In this document: one piece after another, positions 22,393-34,122 of the stretch | Position numbering within the stretch: position 1 is the stretch's first letter | Layout: every line of letters begins with the position of its first letter | NCBI GenBank assembly: GCA_039111635.1 | Contig: JBCAQO010000002.1 | Location: 2,356,001-2,420,000, forward strand | Source: Heterobasidion occidentale | Lineage: Eukaryota > Basidiomycota > Agaricomycetes > Russulales > Bondarzewiaceae | DNA: 64,000 nt | Direction: 5' to 3' | Position numbers and translations under genes: made by a program | The notes under the pieces: generated by a model | Seen by the model: only the letters and a program-made list of their open reading frames with translations | Databases searched by the model: none | What the model was told of the DNA's origin: nothing

Positions 22393-23710
22393 ATGAAACA
22401 AAAATCACAGGACAAAAAGGCCGAGGGCACAAAGGGTCCACGAGAAGTCAACGACAAACTCCATGCGCTTAGGTGCCTCCTCGTTGTCTCCACATGCCTA
22501 ACAAGTTGCTGTTTAACATGATTCAATCCGCAGAGGCGAACATTTTCGCCATGAACAGAACTCGCGTCCCTCTCGCCCACTGTCCTCCTACCACAAAAGT
22601 CGTGGACCTTCGCTTCCCTATGATTTCATCTTTCCATCGCCCCCAGCGAAAACTCCCTCCACTCAGACTGCGGGACCAATACCTCGTAGCTGGGTTACTC
22701 AAAGCCCTGACTCGGGCTCTGATGGAATCTTGAACAGCTCGGAATGGCGTATGGAGGCCCTTGCCCTTGTCTTCTCGCAAGACCCCACGGCCCCTTTGCA
22801 TCATATGAACAAGGACCAGATACCTGCGCTCACGAACCTATGCTTACGCGTGCTGCTAGAGTACTATGGCCCTGAATCAGGCTCGTTCCCTGAGCTTGTT
22901 TCCAACCTCACTCCCCATCATAGGCGCGAACTGTTGCGATATACTTCAATATATCAACCTCTGCCCTCTGCATATTTGGATACTCTACTAAATCTAGAAG
23001 GTCATGCAAATGGCGAAGTCATTGTCGTTGGACCGCAGGCATCTTTACGCAGCGATTTTCTTCGTGTCCGAGAAAAACAGCAAACCACATTCGATACAGA
23101 CCAGCCTTCCAGCCAGCACAATAACGGCGATTCGGACAGCTGGGACGACGACAATGACGGCTATGAATCTCCTCCCATTCATAGTTTTATCTTAATTTCG
23201 GCATCGCTCTCTGCATCTGCACTATTGACCCTTCCTCCCTCTCTCACCCACCTTGCGCTTATTGGTCTTCCTTCTCCGATCCCGATTCACCGTCTGCCAA
23301 AGAAATGTCCTTTGCTTGAAGTGTTGGACTTGTCTTATAATGTCTGGTTAGCTCCGACTGCTCAGGGCAACGCCAATCTATTAGATGGAGTGATCTGGAG
23401 TCGGTGGAGTCGATTGCGAGTGTTGGGACTTCGAAATTGTGGGATCGCCCAAAATGATGCCTCACTGAAAAAAGTCAATGCGGGAAGATGGGTAGACGCC
23501 GAGATTATTGTGTAAGTTAGGTGCGTGATAGCATCCTAATCCTACCACAATAAAGGGGCGATCAATAAATATCCAAATGCTATAGCTATTCCATTGACAA
23601 AGCGACACAGTCAGAATGACACGAGGGGAGAAGGGACATGGCGCCAAAGGCTGATACAGTGAAGAAGCTAACGATTACAATTATACAGGTGCAAGAGGCT
23701 AAGGCGATGA
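22393..23710 (+). CDS. LRR-like hypothetical protein, three exons
   Basis: Start chosen at ATG 22393 (MKQKSQDKK). Exon 1 ends at 22472, a 61-nt intron ends CAG at 22533, and the frame then reads GEHFRHEQNS and runs open to 23511. A second intron (GTAAGT at 23512, CAG at 23688) gives the end VCKRLRR and stop at 23710; without it translation stops at 23515. The C-terminal third has leucine-rich repeat-like strands (LTHLALIGLP, LEVLDLSYN, LRVLGLRNCGI). The middle is acidic and Ser/Asp-rich. No catalytic motif. Its stop lies 63 bp from the convergent CTLH-CRA gene. Confidence 0.7.
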
Positions 23711-23773
23711 CACAAAGTCTCTCAATTCGAATTCAGAAATGATCTGCGACATAGATTGTCAGCTCTACCAGAT

Positions 23774-24962
23774 TCAAGCAGGAGCTGCCCTTACTTCAGA
23801 ATTGTCCTTATCAACGAAAAGGTCTTTTGAGGGTGAGCCAGTTGCACCAGCAGTACTTCTTCGCCGCGGAGGCAATTTGACTCCTGGAGGCACGTTGGCA
23901 GCAGCAGGAGCTTTGACATTCAACTCGTTTAAGAATTTCCACGCAACTGTCGTGTGTCGGACATACAACTCCAGATATGAGAGTGCTGGACGACCCATCC
24001 TATCTGTGTTCGGAATTGAAACGGCAGATCAGTGCTAGAAAGATGTACAATTTTAATAGAGAAACTCACATAGAACAGCACTATTTATCTGATCTGCCAC
24101 GGAATCTCTTCGCGCCTGCTCCATGTAGAACTTTACGGGACTCTTCTCTGGAACTTTGTATGCAATGAGGCTGCCTATGCGCTCTAGCGGCTCTTGGTAG
24201 TCTGCACGCTGCTCAGGATTTTCAAGTTCTTGCACGAATTCGTACAGCGCACGGGCAGATTCGTACAGTTGAAGCAGGCGCTCGTCGGCATCTATGTCTG
24301 GTCTGACATTGCGGAGACTACTGGGAGAGGCCGGGCGTGAGGCGGGTGCGCTGAGGTGAGACAGGGCTGGCGAGGGGAGTGTTTCTGTGCGAGCGGTTTC
24401 GATAAATGCTAGGAAGCGGAGTTCAAGCGCGAGGATGGATGGATCGACAGAAGAGGGGGTGATAGATCGAATGTTGATCAATGAAGAAGAGGATGCTTTA
24501 ATGTGCGGGTCTAGGATGTGAGGTGGCCCAGGTGGGGGCAGTTTTGAGGTGGAAAGAACGGAGGGGTAGCGCTCGTTAAGCAGGCTTGTCGCGTTGTCTA
24601 CATCACCCAAGAGCAACTTCTGTTGCACCTCTATGTCGAAAGTGTGATCATGAGTGCACGGCTAATAGTAGTAGATACTCACCTCGCCGCAATTCGACCT
24701 GTTCTAGATCCTCGTCTGTGATGCCGACAGAATCCCCTTCTCCCTTCGGCCGGATCACTTCATCGCCATCCGCGTTAAGATGCTGGACGGTGCTATCTCT
24801 CGCAAAGGCTCGGGCCGTGCGGGTATAACAGTTGTGACATAGATAATCGAGAATGAGCGCGCGCTGAAGGTATCAAGTCAATAGTCGGCCAACACCTGGG
24901 CCGAGAATGCAGGGGCCACTGTTCACATTTACACGCACCAACTGCTCGGGAGTGGGATTCAT
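23774..24962 (-). CDS. LisH-CTLH-CRA protein (RanBP9/10 or GID-complex type)
   Basis: Four exons. Exon 1 encodes only MNPTPEQL (24962-24939). Exon 2 gives the LisH helix pair (LILDYLCHNCYTRTARAFAR). Exon 3 starts EVQQKLLLGD, a CTLH motif, and continues into the CRA region (LRFLAFIETAR, LYEFVQELENP). Exon 4 ends the CRA domain with YRMGRPALSYLELYVR and a low-complexity tail. Related proteins are subunits of the GID/CTLH E3 ubiquitin ligase or Ran-binding scaffolds. No SPRY domain is seen, unlike animal RanBP9, so the exact orthologue is uncertain. Confidence 0.82.
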
Positions 24963-25592
24963 CCATAGCCCATGCTGGAGAGTCTGTTTATGCAGTCTTG
25001 AGTCCATAGTCAAGATGTCAGGCTGCGAGGGTGGTTCACCAGCAGCGTACGTGTAGCTGACGCTACAACACGCAACCTGCCTGTGGTTGCAAGCACGGCT
25101 GAGGTAGAAGGGGGCCCGGGCCGTAAGGACCGCTCATCTGAATCCGGAACAGTGGTGGGGTCGAGCTCAAGCCTACAGTACATGAGCGATGCGGATGTTC
25201 ATGTACATAGCTAGCATCGCCATGACACAGCCTTTGAAAACCAAGACAGATGGTAATATTGCAGGCCTCAGCAATTGTCTCATACAATTTCTCCCTTGAG
25301 GTCGAGAATCGAGATACCGCGAGCAAGCAGAAAAGCTCACACGACTAAAAAAAGCTTGGATCGCCCCAGGCTCCCTATAGGTCTTTGCTATACCGAAGTG
25401 GTCCGGCCCTATCAGCAGGTTGGAAAAGGGAATGAGGTTTCACCTTCCCGTAGATAGAGAGCAATCAAAAAGAGAGATAAATCCGTAGCGATTGACTCAG
25501 CGTCCCTGCACGTCGACCAATTATCTCGTGAGGCTGGCAATCCGATCGCTGCCAGAGACGACCGACATTGTCCTCAATCATTCACATTCACG
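24963..25592. promoter_or_regulatory. Shared divergent promoter region
   Basis: 630 bp between the minus-strand CTLH-CRA gene and the plus-strand PQ-loop gene. No clear TATA or other named site recognised. Confidence 0.45.
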
Positions 25593-27602
25593 ATGCTGGA
25601 GCTGGCCTTCTTCAGTGAATCTATGGGTTATATGTCCATCGCCTGTTGGTTGGGCGCTCAATTCCCGTGAGTGTCTTCTGCCTCCTCCTTCACATGGATG
25701 GCGACATCCGCTGGCGCAATATCCCTCGATCTCACACCATCTACCTCTCAGACAGGTTCTCGAGAACATCCGTAGACAATCGGTCGAGGGGCTCGCCCTC
25801 CCGTTCCTTGCGAACTGGCTCCTTGGTACTGTTTTCTACATCCTGCGAGATTTTCCCGAGACCTGAACACTAGCTTTCGACTCGACTGCTCCTCCTCCAC
25901 ATAGGCGACTTGACGAACCTGATCGGATGCATCCTCACACATCAACTTCCGTTCCAGGTGAGCCTGCCATCATGGCGTAATGCATGCACCTTCGAGTCAC
26001 GCACTGACGAACACGACTGGTCGGCAGAAATGGCTCGCGACCTACTTCTGTTTTGTCGATTTAATGCTGCTCAGTCAATACTTCTACTATCGGAAAAATT
26101 CGCCGTCTACTCCATCCCGGTTTACCCGTTCACGCTCCCGCACGATCTCGTCTATCAGGGGCGGCCGAGTTTCTATCGACACAGGTGCCCCACACTATCG
26201 CACGCTCTCAACCGTCGCTGCCCATGCAGCAGCGGCAGCGGCACTTGCAGCACAGGCTGAAGATGCTCGTGCAGTCTCACCAATACGCACGCGATGGCCC
26301 CGTCATAGCGCTGAAGCGCCTCTTGAAACAGTGGATCATCAGACCGATAGAGACCGGGTGGAGGATGAAGACGAAGTAGACGAGGAAGCGCTCGCCGCCT
26401 TGGCCGATAGTTTTCACTCGGAAGGTGGTCGCTCTAGCAGGCTCAAACGTGTCTCCTGGAACAAAGAACCCTTTGCATCTCTAGGAAGAAATAGTCGACA
26501 GTCGACAATTTCTCCATTGCCGCCGCACCATCTCCAGATCACGTCGCCACTAGATGAGCTTGAAACACTTTCTCGAGGCCGACCACTGCAACGTGCTGAA
26601 GGCGTCAGCAGTGCAGAAGAGGGCGACGAACAGAGACGTGCTGAAGACGAGAGTCAGCGGCGAAGGAGCTCCCGAGCGAGTAAACGGAATGCAAGCATTG
26701 TGTTCATGGGTGCATGGGCGCTATTTGGCATTGGCACGTTGGTGGGCACTAAGAGAGGGGTTCTCAATGCGAGCGACGTCCGTGTAGGGCATGTGCTGTC
26801 CGGTGGAGAGGTAAGAGTGCCTGCTGCCATGCCGTCCGTCTCCTCCGTGCCAGATATCGGGGCCGCGCCATCGTTCATGTCATCCGTCGCTTCGCTGGAC
26901 TTTGAATATCCTTCTTCCTATGATTACCGTGAATATCACCCTCCGAAGGACCATGTCTCGTGGGAGCGCATCATTGGTCGCATCTCTGCCTGGATGTGTA
27001 CAACATTGTATCTGACCTCGCGACTGCCCCAAATCTGGAAGAACGTGCGTCGACCAATCTTCGTTTGCTTAATCAAAGCTTATCTCTGTTTCAATAGTAC
27101 GTTAGAAAGTCTGTTGAGGTCAGTACCATCCTTCAGACATTCCTCACAGATGTAAATTTGAATGTTTTCGTCCTTCAGGGTCTCTCGATGTACCTGTTCA
27201 TCTTTGCCTTCTTGGGAAATTTCTTCTATGTCCTATCTATATTGTCATCACCTAATATGCTCAAATCGCCTGCCGAGGCGTCTGCATACTTCAAGGAGAG
27301 CTTACCGTCAGTCCTCATCATTATGTCTTTTCTTCTCATTTACACAACTATGTCATTGGTGTGCTAGCTACCTCCTCGGCAGCGGAGGTACGTTGATGTT
27401 CGATGTCACAATTGTCACCCAATCGCTATTCTATCGCCACCGACCCCCACTGCATCTCCGTGGGCGACGGAGCTCTGTACGTGCTCGAAGCCACATTGAG
27501 GAAGAGGAGGGTTTATTGAGCGCAGGCGCTAGCGGTGCGGGGGACCCGACTACACCCTCGCGTCGACGGCTAGTGGAAGGGGAGCCATCACTAGAAAGTT
27601 GA
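25593..27602 (+). CDS. PQ-loop vacuolar amino-acid transporter (Ypq/Rtc2-like)
   Basis: Multi-exon membrane protein. Exon 1 (MLELAFFSESMGYMSIACWLGAQFP) joins QVLENIRRQSVEGLAL, the first PQ-loop; then GDLTNLIGCILTHQLP and WLATYFCFVDLMLLSQYFYY. A long Ser/Arg-rich cytosolic loop of about 220 residues follows, then WAWMCTT-type helices with LPQIWKN, YVRKSVE and GLSMYLFIFAFLGNFFYV, the second PQ-loop. The last exon YLLGSGGTLMFDV ends in an acidic tail. Yeast Ypq proteins and PQLC2 export basic amino acids from vacuoles or lysosomes. The loop between the two PQ motifs is long, as in fungal members. Confidence 0.88.
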
Positions 27603-27839
27603 ACAGACTTGTAGGCCTGATTTTTCTTGATGGTCGTGACATCGGCGGACATGATACATTTTCTCGAATCCGTTGTACTCGTACATCACAACTACAGTAA
27701 TGTACGCTCAATTCACAAGCAATCTGTACCATCTTCGCATTTTCCCACGGATGCTTTCTAAATGGTCTGACCGAAACGCTCCAACATCTGTTACTTCCTG
27801 CCTTGCGCGCCTACAGTATCTCTAGCGATTGACTTCACC

Positions 27840-29093
27840 ATGCCGCCGCGTCCACACCAAAAGCGGCCAGCATCTTCTGAAGCCGGACCCTCTAGCCAAT
27901 CTACATCCAAAAGAACGCGGTTCGTCGAGCCGTCTGAAGACCCTGGCAACTTTGCGCAGGAAGTTGATGCTGCACTAGAGAATCCCTCCGCAGCGCGAAA
28001 AGGACGTGTTAATACCGAAGGCTATGATTCTGACTCGAGTGATGACGGCGAGGGCGTTGTTCCTAGCAGACGTCCGGGTGGAGAGGATGCGGCCGAGGAT
28101 GAGGACGATGACATGTTTGCCACGGCGGACAAGGAAGAGAAGAAGCCTGTTACCGAGTCAAAGTCCAAACCTGAGTTTCTGCGGCTAGGTGATATTGAAG
28201 GCCAGGAGTTCGGTGGGGAATCTGAGGAGGAGTCAGGCGAAGAGGACGAGCCAGAGGATGAAGACGATGCAGAGCGGAGGAAGAAGGCAGGCATGGGCTT
28301 CGAGTTGTCATCATTCAATATGCGCGAGGAGATGGAGGAGGGCAAGTTCTCCGCTGATGGGACGTACGTGCGCACGTTCGACCCGCATGCATTACACGAT
28401 CGGTGGATGGAAGGTTTAGACGAGAGGGAGATCAAGCAAGCGCGGAGACGGAAGCGGCAACAAGAAAAGTTACAGAAGGAGATGATGAAAGCAGAGGAGC
28501 GGGAGTTGGAGGAGATGGGTGGAAAGGAGGCAATTGAAAGGGAGATGGTTGGAATGTTGAAGAAGGGCGAGACAGTGCTCGAGGCGCTGCAGCGATTGGG
28601 TACACAAGCGAGAAAGAAATCGGACAAGAAGAGGTATGGTACCCCTTCAACATTCCATATATTCATAGCTTGAATTGATCATGCTGTTGACAGTACTGGT
28701 GTTCAGAAAAAGAAACCTGCTTTGAATCTTGATTCCATGGATGAGGATAAAATCAAAGCACCAAAAGCACCGTCAGACATCGACCATCTCACCCACCTCG
28801 CCTCCACACTATTGTCCCTGGGCGATACCGACATCTATTCTAAAACTTATGAAGAGCTCGTTCGATCTGTACGTTCTGCCGGCAAAGTGGGGCCAACATG
28901 GGCTCCTCCATCCGCCGATGTACAATACGAGTACAAGTGGGACGTGCCAGGGCCGAACGGGGAGACTTTTGGACCATTTAGTGAGGATGACATGCAGGCG
29001 TGGTTCAAGGCTTCTTATTTTGGCCCCATGGGGGAGAAAATTAAATTAAGGGCGATCGATGGGCAGTGGACTGACTGGGGCGAGATTTTCTAA
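27840..29093 (+). CDS. LIN1: U5 snRNP component with GYF domain (Lin1/CD2BP2)
   Basis: Two exons joined between 28635 and about 28694 (KKSDKK, then STGVQKKKP). The N-terminal half is highly acidic with serine clusters, then a Lys/Arg/Glu helical segment. A C-terminal GYF domain (YKWDVPGPNGETFGPFS, DMQAWFKASYFG) binds proline-rich ligands such as the U5 factor Prp8 or Prp6 region. CD2BP2 and yeast Lin1 (Snu40) join U5 snRNP during assembly and leave before tri-snRNP formation. Total length of about 390 residues is normal for the family. Confidence 0.9.
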
Positions 29094-29312
29094 ATCCGAG
29101 GTTTGTGCTCACAATGATTTGTGCCCAACGAGCTCGCACTTCCCTTGATGCCTGCCCATTCTCAGCCTTCGACAGCTCTAGATCCCCGTATCATCAACCC
29201 TGTAATCTGTAATCATTCAAACGCATTTTATGGATATATCTATGCTAGTCCACCAAAATATAAATGTCCCATCAAAGAGCCAAGATCAGGAGAGTACTCC
29301 GCCCCAAAAGAC

Positions 29313-32300
29313 TCAATGACTGATATACTGGAAAACAAACGATATTTCAGGCAACCCGACCTCTGCACGAAGAAGGTCATCGTGGTTGTTCCTCAATTCC
29401 TCGTTCGTGAAATGATTCCACCTATGTGATACGTTAACATTTATTAACAGCTTGGAAACGATAGACACATACGTGCTGGCATCGCCATACAGTAGGGCAG
29501 GTGATTTTATCATTTGCTTCCCATTCTTGCATCGTTTACACTTGAATGTCTCGTGCGTCTCGCACAATGTCTTCTCGTTGAACAGGAAGAGCTTTCTCAG
29601 TGAGTCGAGTGAGAAATGCCGTTCAGCATCTTCTTTTTCGTCAACCACCGCGGATGATAGTGCTTGTTTGGAAGCCTGCCTCTGGAAAATCTTCTCCTCA
29701 ATTGTACCTGTTGTGATGAAGCGGTATACGAAGCCTGAATGCAGAGATGTCTTTGACGAGATATATCTGAGGAGAAAGGGAAAGACGCACATTCTTTCTT
29801 CTGTCCATCACGCCAAACACGAGCCAATGCCTGCTGATCAGCGGCGGGATTCCAATCTGGAAAGCAGAGTCAATCAGCCATTCGTTGACAGGAAATGCAT
29901 GCATTTGCGAACCCGGATCAAATAGAATCAACCGATTTGCTCCAATAAGGTTGATACCACATCCACCAGCCTTAGAACTGAGGAGAAACACAAATTCCTT
30001 GCCCTCAGGATCGTTGAACTGGTCGACAAGTTTCTGACGCTTATTTATCGTCATGGTGCCATCGAGTCTGAAGTATCCATACCTGAGTTATGTGTATAGG
30101 TTAGCACTAGGAATTGTTGAATTACATTCTGAAGAAGCTCACTTCTTGCTGCGCAAGAGCTTCTCGAAGATGTCGAGCGTTTGGGTATAATTACTGATCA
30201 GAACAATCTTGTCGTTGGTCTCCGTTCGTATGTGATGGAGGAATCTATGTAGCAGATATTATCCAATATCCAGATGCCAAACTCGCAGCAGGCGCACCTT
30301 TCCAGTACCAGGAACTTCCCACTCCATTCACAGTGGACATTCAGATCCTTGTCGCGACTTCGAGCATTCGAGGTGTTACCTGCACCCTTAAACCCTTCTG
30401 GGATCAGGTTCTCACACCCTTGCAGGTCGTTGGGAAGGTCAAGAAGCTCTGGATGATTACACAACTTCTTTAAAATATTGATGGCTTTTAAAGGTTGTGA
30501 ATGGGCGCCACGCAGCAAAGCCTTTATCTCGGGGGACGAGATGAAAAGCCGGTAGAGAGACAACTGAAAATCCGATAGTCCGCAAAATACGACTTGTTCG
30601 TATTTCACAGGCACTGCGAATAGGTGAGCAATTGTAGAAGTAATTGGTCGAGTTAGACGTACAATATTTAGACAACAAATCGTTGGTACGCCGAATGATA
30701 AACTTAGACACCAGGTCACCGAGTTCCTTGAGTTTTTGCTCGCTCTTTGCTTTGTCCGCATCAGTGGCATCAGCATCACGACCACGGATGATGATATTTT
30801 CGAAATTCTTCCTGAAGTCGTTCTTGGACCCCAAAAAGTTCGGATTCGCAAAATTGAGCAGAGAGAAATATTCAGATAGATCATTCTGCGAGCCATGTTA
30901 GAGCTACATCCCGCCCGAGGAACTTATTCTCACCTGAATAGGTGTTCCGGATAAAATGACTCGGCGTTTGACATCGAGGCCATTTAATGCTTGAAATGTC
31001 AAAGACTCTGAAATGAAGGAGATAAGCTCACATATGAAGACCGAAGGAGAGCGTGACTGACCAGAATTCTTGAGACGATGACCCTCATCGCAGAGTAGAA
31101 GGCCAATACGGCAACCAGTAAGGTGGACTGTGAGAGTTCGCAATGTCTCATAAGAGACAATCATCACTTCAAAGACAATTAAATCAGGTGTTTAATCGAA
31201 CAATTGGTGTACGGACCAGGTTGAGTGACATTTCGACCTCCTGCTGCGACCCAGCGTGCCACCCTCTCGAGTAACTCTGCCTTCCCCCCTTTGCCATCAA
31301 CAGCTAAAGCTGCGATGGTGTCCTTCCCCAGCCATTTGGCTAAAGAAACAGTCGATCGGATCAAGGTAGTCCCCGATGCGAATGGGTAGCTACTTACTCA
31401 GTTCGTTCGCCCAGTTCTTGACAAGACTTGAAGGGCAAGCGATGATGCATTTATCGAGGGTTGGCTTGCCAGCGTGAGTAGACTGTTTTAACAGTGTCCA
31501 CAGAAGGGCGATGCATTGAAGGGTCTTGCCTAAGCCCATCTCATCTGCCATAATGCACCCATATTGGTTCTCAACTACCATACCAGTAGTACATCTATAG
31601 AGAAACTGTACCAGTTTAGCACATAAACACCGAAAAAGTTCTGCATCGACTCACCTTGACACCTTCCACCTGATGAGGCCGGAGAACTTTGCTGAGCCGT
31701 GGATCTATAACCACAGGAACTTTCGTGTTCTGTTTCTTCCGCTTATTACCACCCAACAACTCCTTTAAGCTCTTGTGTGGGTTGTACAACCCGACGTTCT
31801 TCTCTATGGCCTCCTTGGCAGCCTGAGCCTGCGCCTCTTCCTTCTCCCTGTCCTTCCTCTCTTCATCCGTCTCCCTGTCATCGATGGTAGGATCATACAA
31901 GACGATCGCGTGGTCTTCCATGGGGTCATAAAGCGGGCGGGGGATGATATTTACCTGGGGCCGAATGCCAAGAGCGATGTTGGACTGGACAGTCTTGATA
32001 ATCTGACCGTCCTTATTCTTCATGATAGGAATGGTATACTTTCTCGCGCCAAAGATCTCCTCGAAAGGCTTCGGCTTGAAGACTGGATAATGCTGAATGT
32101 TGTTAACAGGCTGATTTTCCATATACCCGGCATCCCCCTCTGACTTTCGCCTCTTCTTCTTCTTCCGACTTCCATCGTCTGAGTCCGAGTCGTCTACATC
32201 GGCTTGTGCTCCCTTGTATGACACGCGCCTTCGTTTGCGCAGCGGCTGTTCGCGCACCACGACAGACGTTGGTGGCTTAAACGGTTTGTTGACGCGACTG

Positions 32301-32626
32301 CTCTCTTGCAACCTGTCTACAGGCTTGCCGTCTGTGGTTGTGGGAATGCGACGAAGCATGTCAATAGAAGTAGAAGTCACAGCGAAGGATCCTGTGCCAG
32401 TCCTGTGCCACCAGTACGAATCAACAAAGTGTGAGTTGGACGCGTCGAGATGACAAAACAGCGCGTTCGCCTCACTCACGTGCAACTCAACTCGACGGGA
32501 TTCCTCAACTCGCCTCAAATCCTCATACAGGCATCTATTACTATCCTTCCGGCAGTGTTCGGCCAGAAAACCGTAAAAATGTTCCCTAGCTTTGAAATAG
32601 GACTCTGAGGGGGTGAGACTTGGCAT
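29313..32626 (-). CDS. RAD54: Rad54 recombinational repair ATPase (SWI2/SNF2)
   Basis: DNA translocase acting with Rad51 in homologous recombination. Visible in order: N-terminal basic segment [11 protein letters not shown] with [15 protein letters not shown]; Walker [11 protein letters not shown] at about 31550; [21 protein letters not shown] box [38 protein letters not shown]; motif V region [15 protein letters not shown]; motif [15 protein letters not shown]; end [14 protein letters not shown]. At least nine introns. The usual Rad54 start is the M at 32359; the frame is open to an ATG at 32626, adding 89 residues (MPSLTPSES) that I do not recognise. Confidence 0.93.
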
Positions 32627-32722
32627 GGATACTGGAAAACACTCACACTACCGTCCTGCGTACTCAAATACACCGGAAGGCTAGTATGTCATTGAGCGGA
32701 ACGTTTCCGGTGGTTTTGAGGG

Positions 32723-32736
32723 GTGTTCGGTAATTT
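32723..32736 (+). repeat. Inverted repeat, left arm
   Basis: GTGTTCGGTAATTT, perfect inverse of 33201-33214. Confidence 0.7.
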
Positions 32737-32749
32737 CTCCGCATGATGG

Positions 32750-33171
32750 TCACGACGATGTTACGAAGCCGTAGTTGCCGCATTCCAACTCCGCTTCCCT
32801 GGAGGCCTCATTCTCCGGATATTTCCAAACGGCCCGCTGGCGGAGATTGAACCAAGTTCCTAATTCGTCAAGCGTGACTTTGCTGTTGCGCTCGACGAGG
32901 GCGATGTTCTGCAGTTCAGCGATGACACTGGATCTGTCCCCGGAGAAATCTGTACAGTGTAGACATACCTTATGCTACCTCAGTCAAATATTTACATGCA
33001 AATCGGACAAGATTGGCTGGCTCAAGTGAGCAAACAGATTTTACCGAACAGGTATTCCTTGAACCATCTCTCCTCCCGTGAACTTCTCAGCTTCAGATTT
33101 TTTTCTGGGACCTCGGTAATGATATCCAAATAACCTACAGTTGGTTTAAAGAAGATCGATTGAGAACTCAT
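32750..33171 (-). CDS. Small hypothetical protein inside an inverted repeat
   Basis: Two exons: ATG at 33171 (MSSQSIFFKPTVGYLD) to EYLF, a GTAAAA-CAG intron, then DFSGDRSSVIAELQNIAL to NYGFVTSS and stop at 32750, about 110 residues. No domain recognised. It lies between GTGTTCGGTAATTT (32723-32736) and its inverse (33201-33214) and just upstream of RAD54, so it may be a small transposon passenger or an unrelated host gene. Confidence 0.45.
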
Positions 33172-33200
33172 CGCTCCTCGAGCGATTACCGAACACCGCT

Positions 33201-33214
33201 AAATTACCGAACAC
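33201..33214 (-). repeat. Inverted repeat, right arm
   Basis: AAATTACCGAACAC, with a second partial copy GATTACCGAACAC directly before it at 33184-33196. Confidence 0.7.
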
Positions 33215-33228
33215 TATATTAGTGATAG

Positions 33229-33930
33229 TATGAGGCTTTGGGCTACTATGAGGCTTTGGGCTAAACACACTTTGCATCACATCCGCTCCATGAATTCCCT
33301 CGGACTTTTTGCATATGTGTCCCTGTACACGTTGGGTACCATATATATTATTTCATAAGACCAGTGTGTTGTATATGTGTTTGATGGTCCCAATCATTGT
33401 GTCGAGGTCCAGAATTCCAGATCTGCCAACTGAGTTATAACAAATACACAACACTGTTGAGCTAACAAAGTGGCCTGTTCAATCAGAATGCATGAATACT
33501 TGAGACTGGTAACCATCCGAGGAGTGAATCATGAGTGATTGTGTGCTTTAGATTATTTCTTGTGTTTTCGGTCACTTTGGCCAATAGTGGGCTGTCCCAA
33601 ATAGGTCATCACGCGTCACGCGAAAGTCGTGCCGGCGTGCCGTTCAAGTGAGATCGCACCTGACAGCACAGTGCACCTGATGTAGATTAGATCAATATGG
33701 CAATTGCCGGCGTGAAGCGGTCACAGCCCAAAGCCTCATAATCGAACCGATAACAGATTTACCCATTCATCCCCTGCTCCTGGCATTAAATCTTACACGA
33801 TAGCCTTTCTGAGCACACAGGCTCTGAGATCATTGTTCCATGCTTCAATTGCACGTCAAAAAATAACTGTAATATTGTATTAAGTTATTCTCCGAGGGAC
33901 ATCTCACTTAGGTCAGCCCAAAGCCTCATA
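33229..33930. mobile_element. MITE-like element with TA-flanked 14-bp terminal repeats, nested pair
   Basis: TGAGGCTTTGGGCT at 33231-33244 and 33249-33262; perfect inverses AGCCCAAAGCCTCA at 33725-33738 and 33915-33928. All four are bordered by TA on the outer side. This gives an outer 698-bp and an inner 490-bp unit. No transposase frame is inside. TA duplication and short terminal repeats suggest a Tc1/mariner-derived nonautonomous element. The family is not identified. Confidence 0.6.
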
Positions 33931-34122
33931 GATGCCTGTATTATGAATTTTTAGCACGGAAGATCAGTCTGGCTCAAATCGAGAAGCCAAAATGGCTGAA
34001 ACTGGTAAGGTCATATATGGTCATCTCACTTCACTTTTTCAGTGGCTTTCATCAGTTCGGAACGGAGAAACGACTGGATAATTATAGGGAACATAAGGTA
34101 CTATCAAGCATGATAGATGGTA
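33931..34122. other. Intergenic after the MITE-like element
   Basis: AT-rich sequence, no gene seen. Confidence 0.4.
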
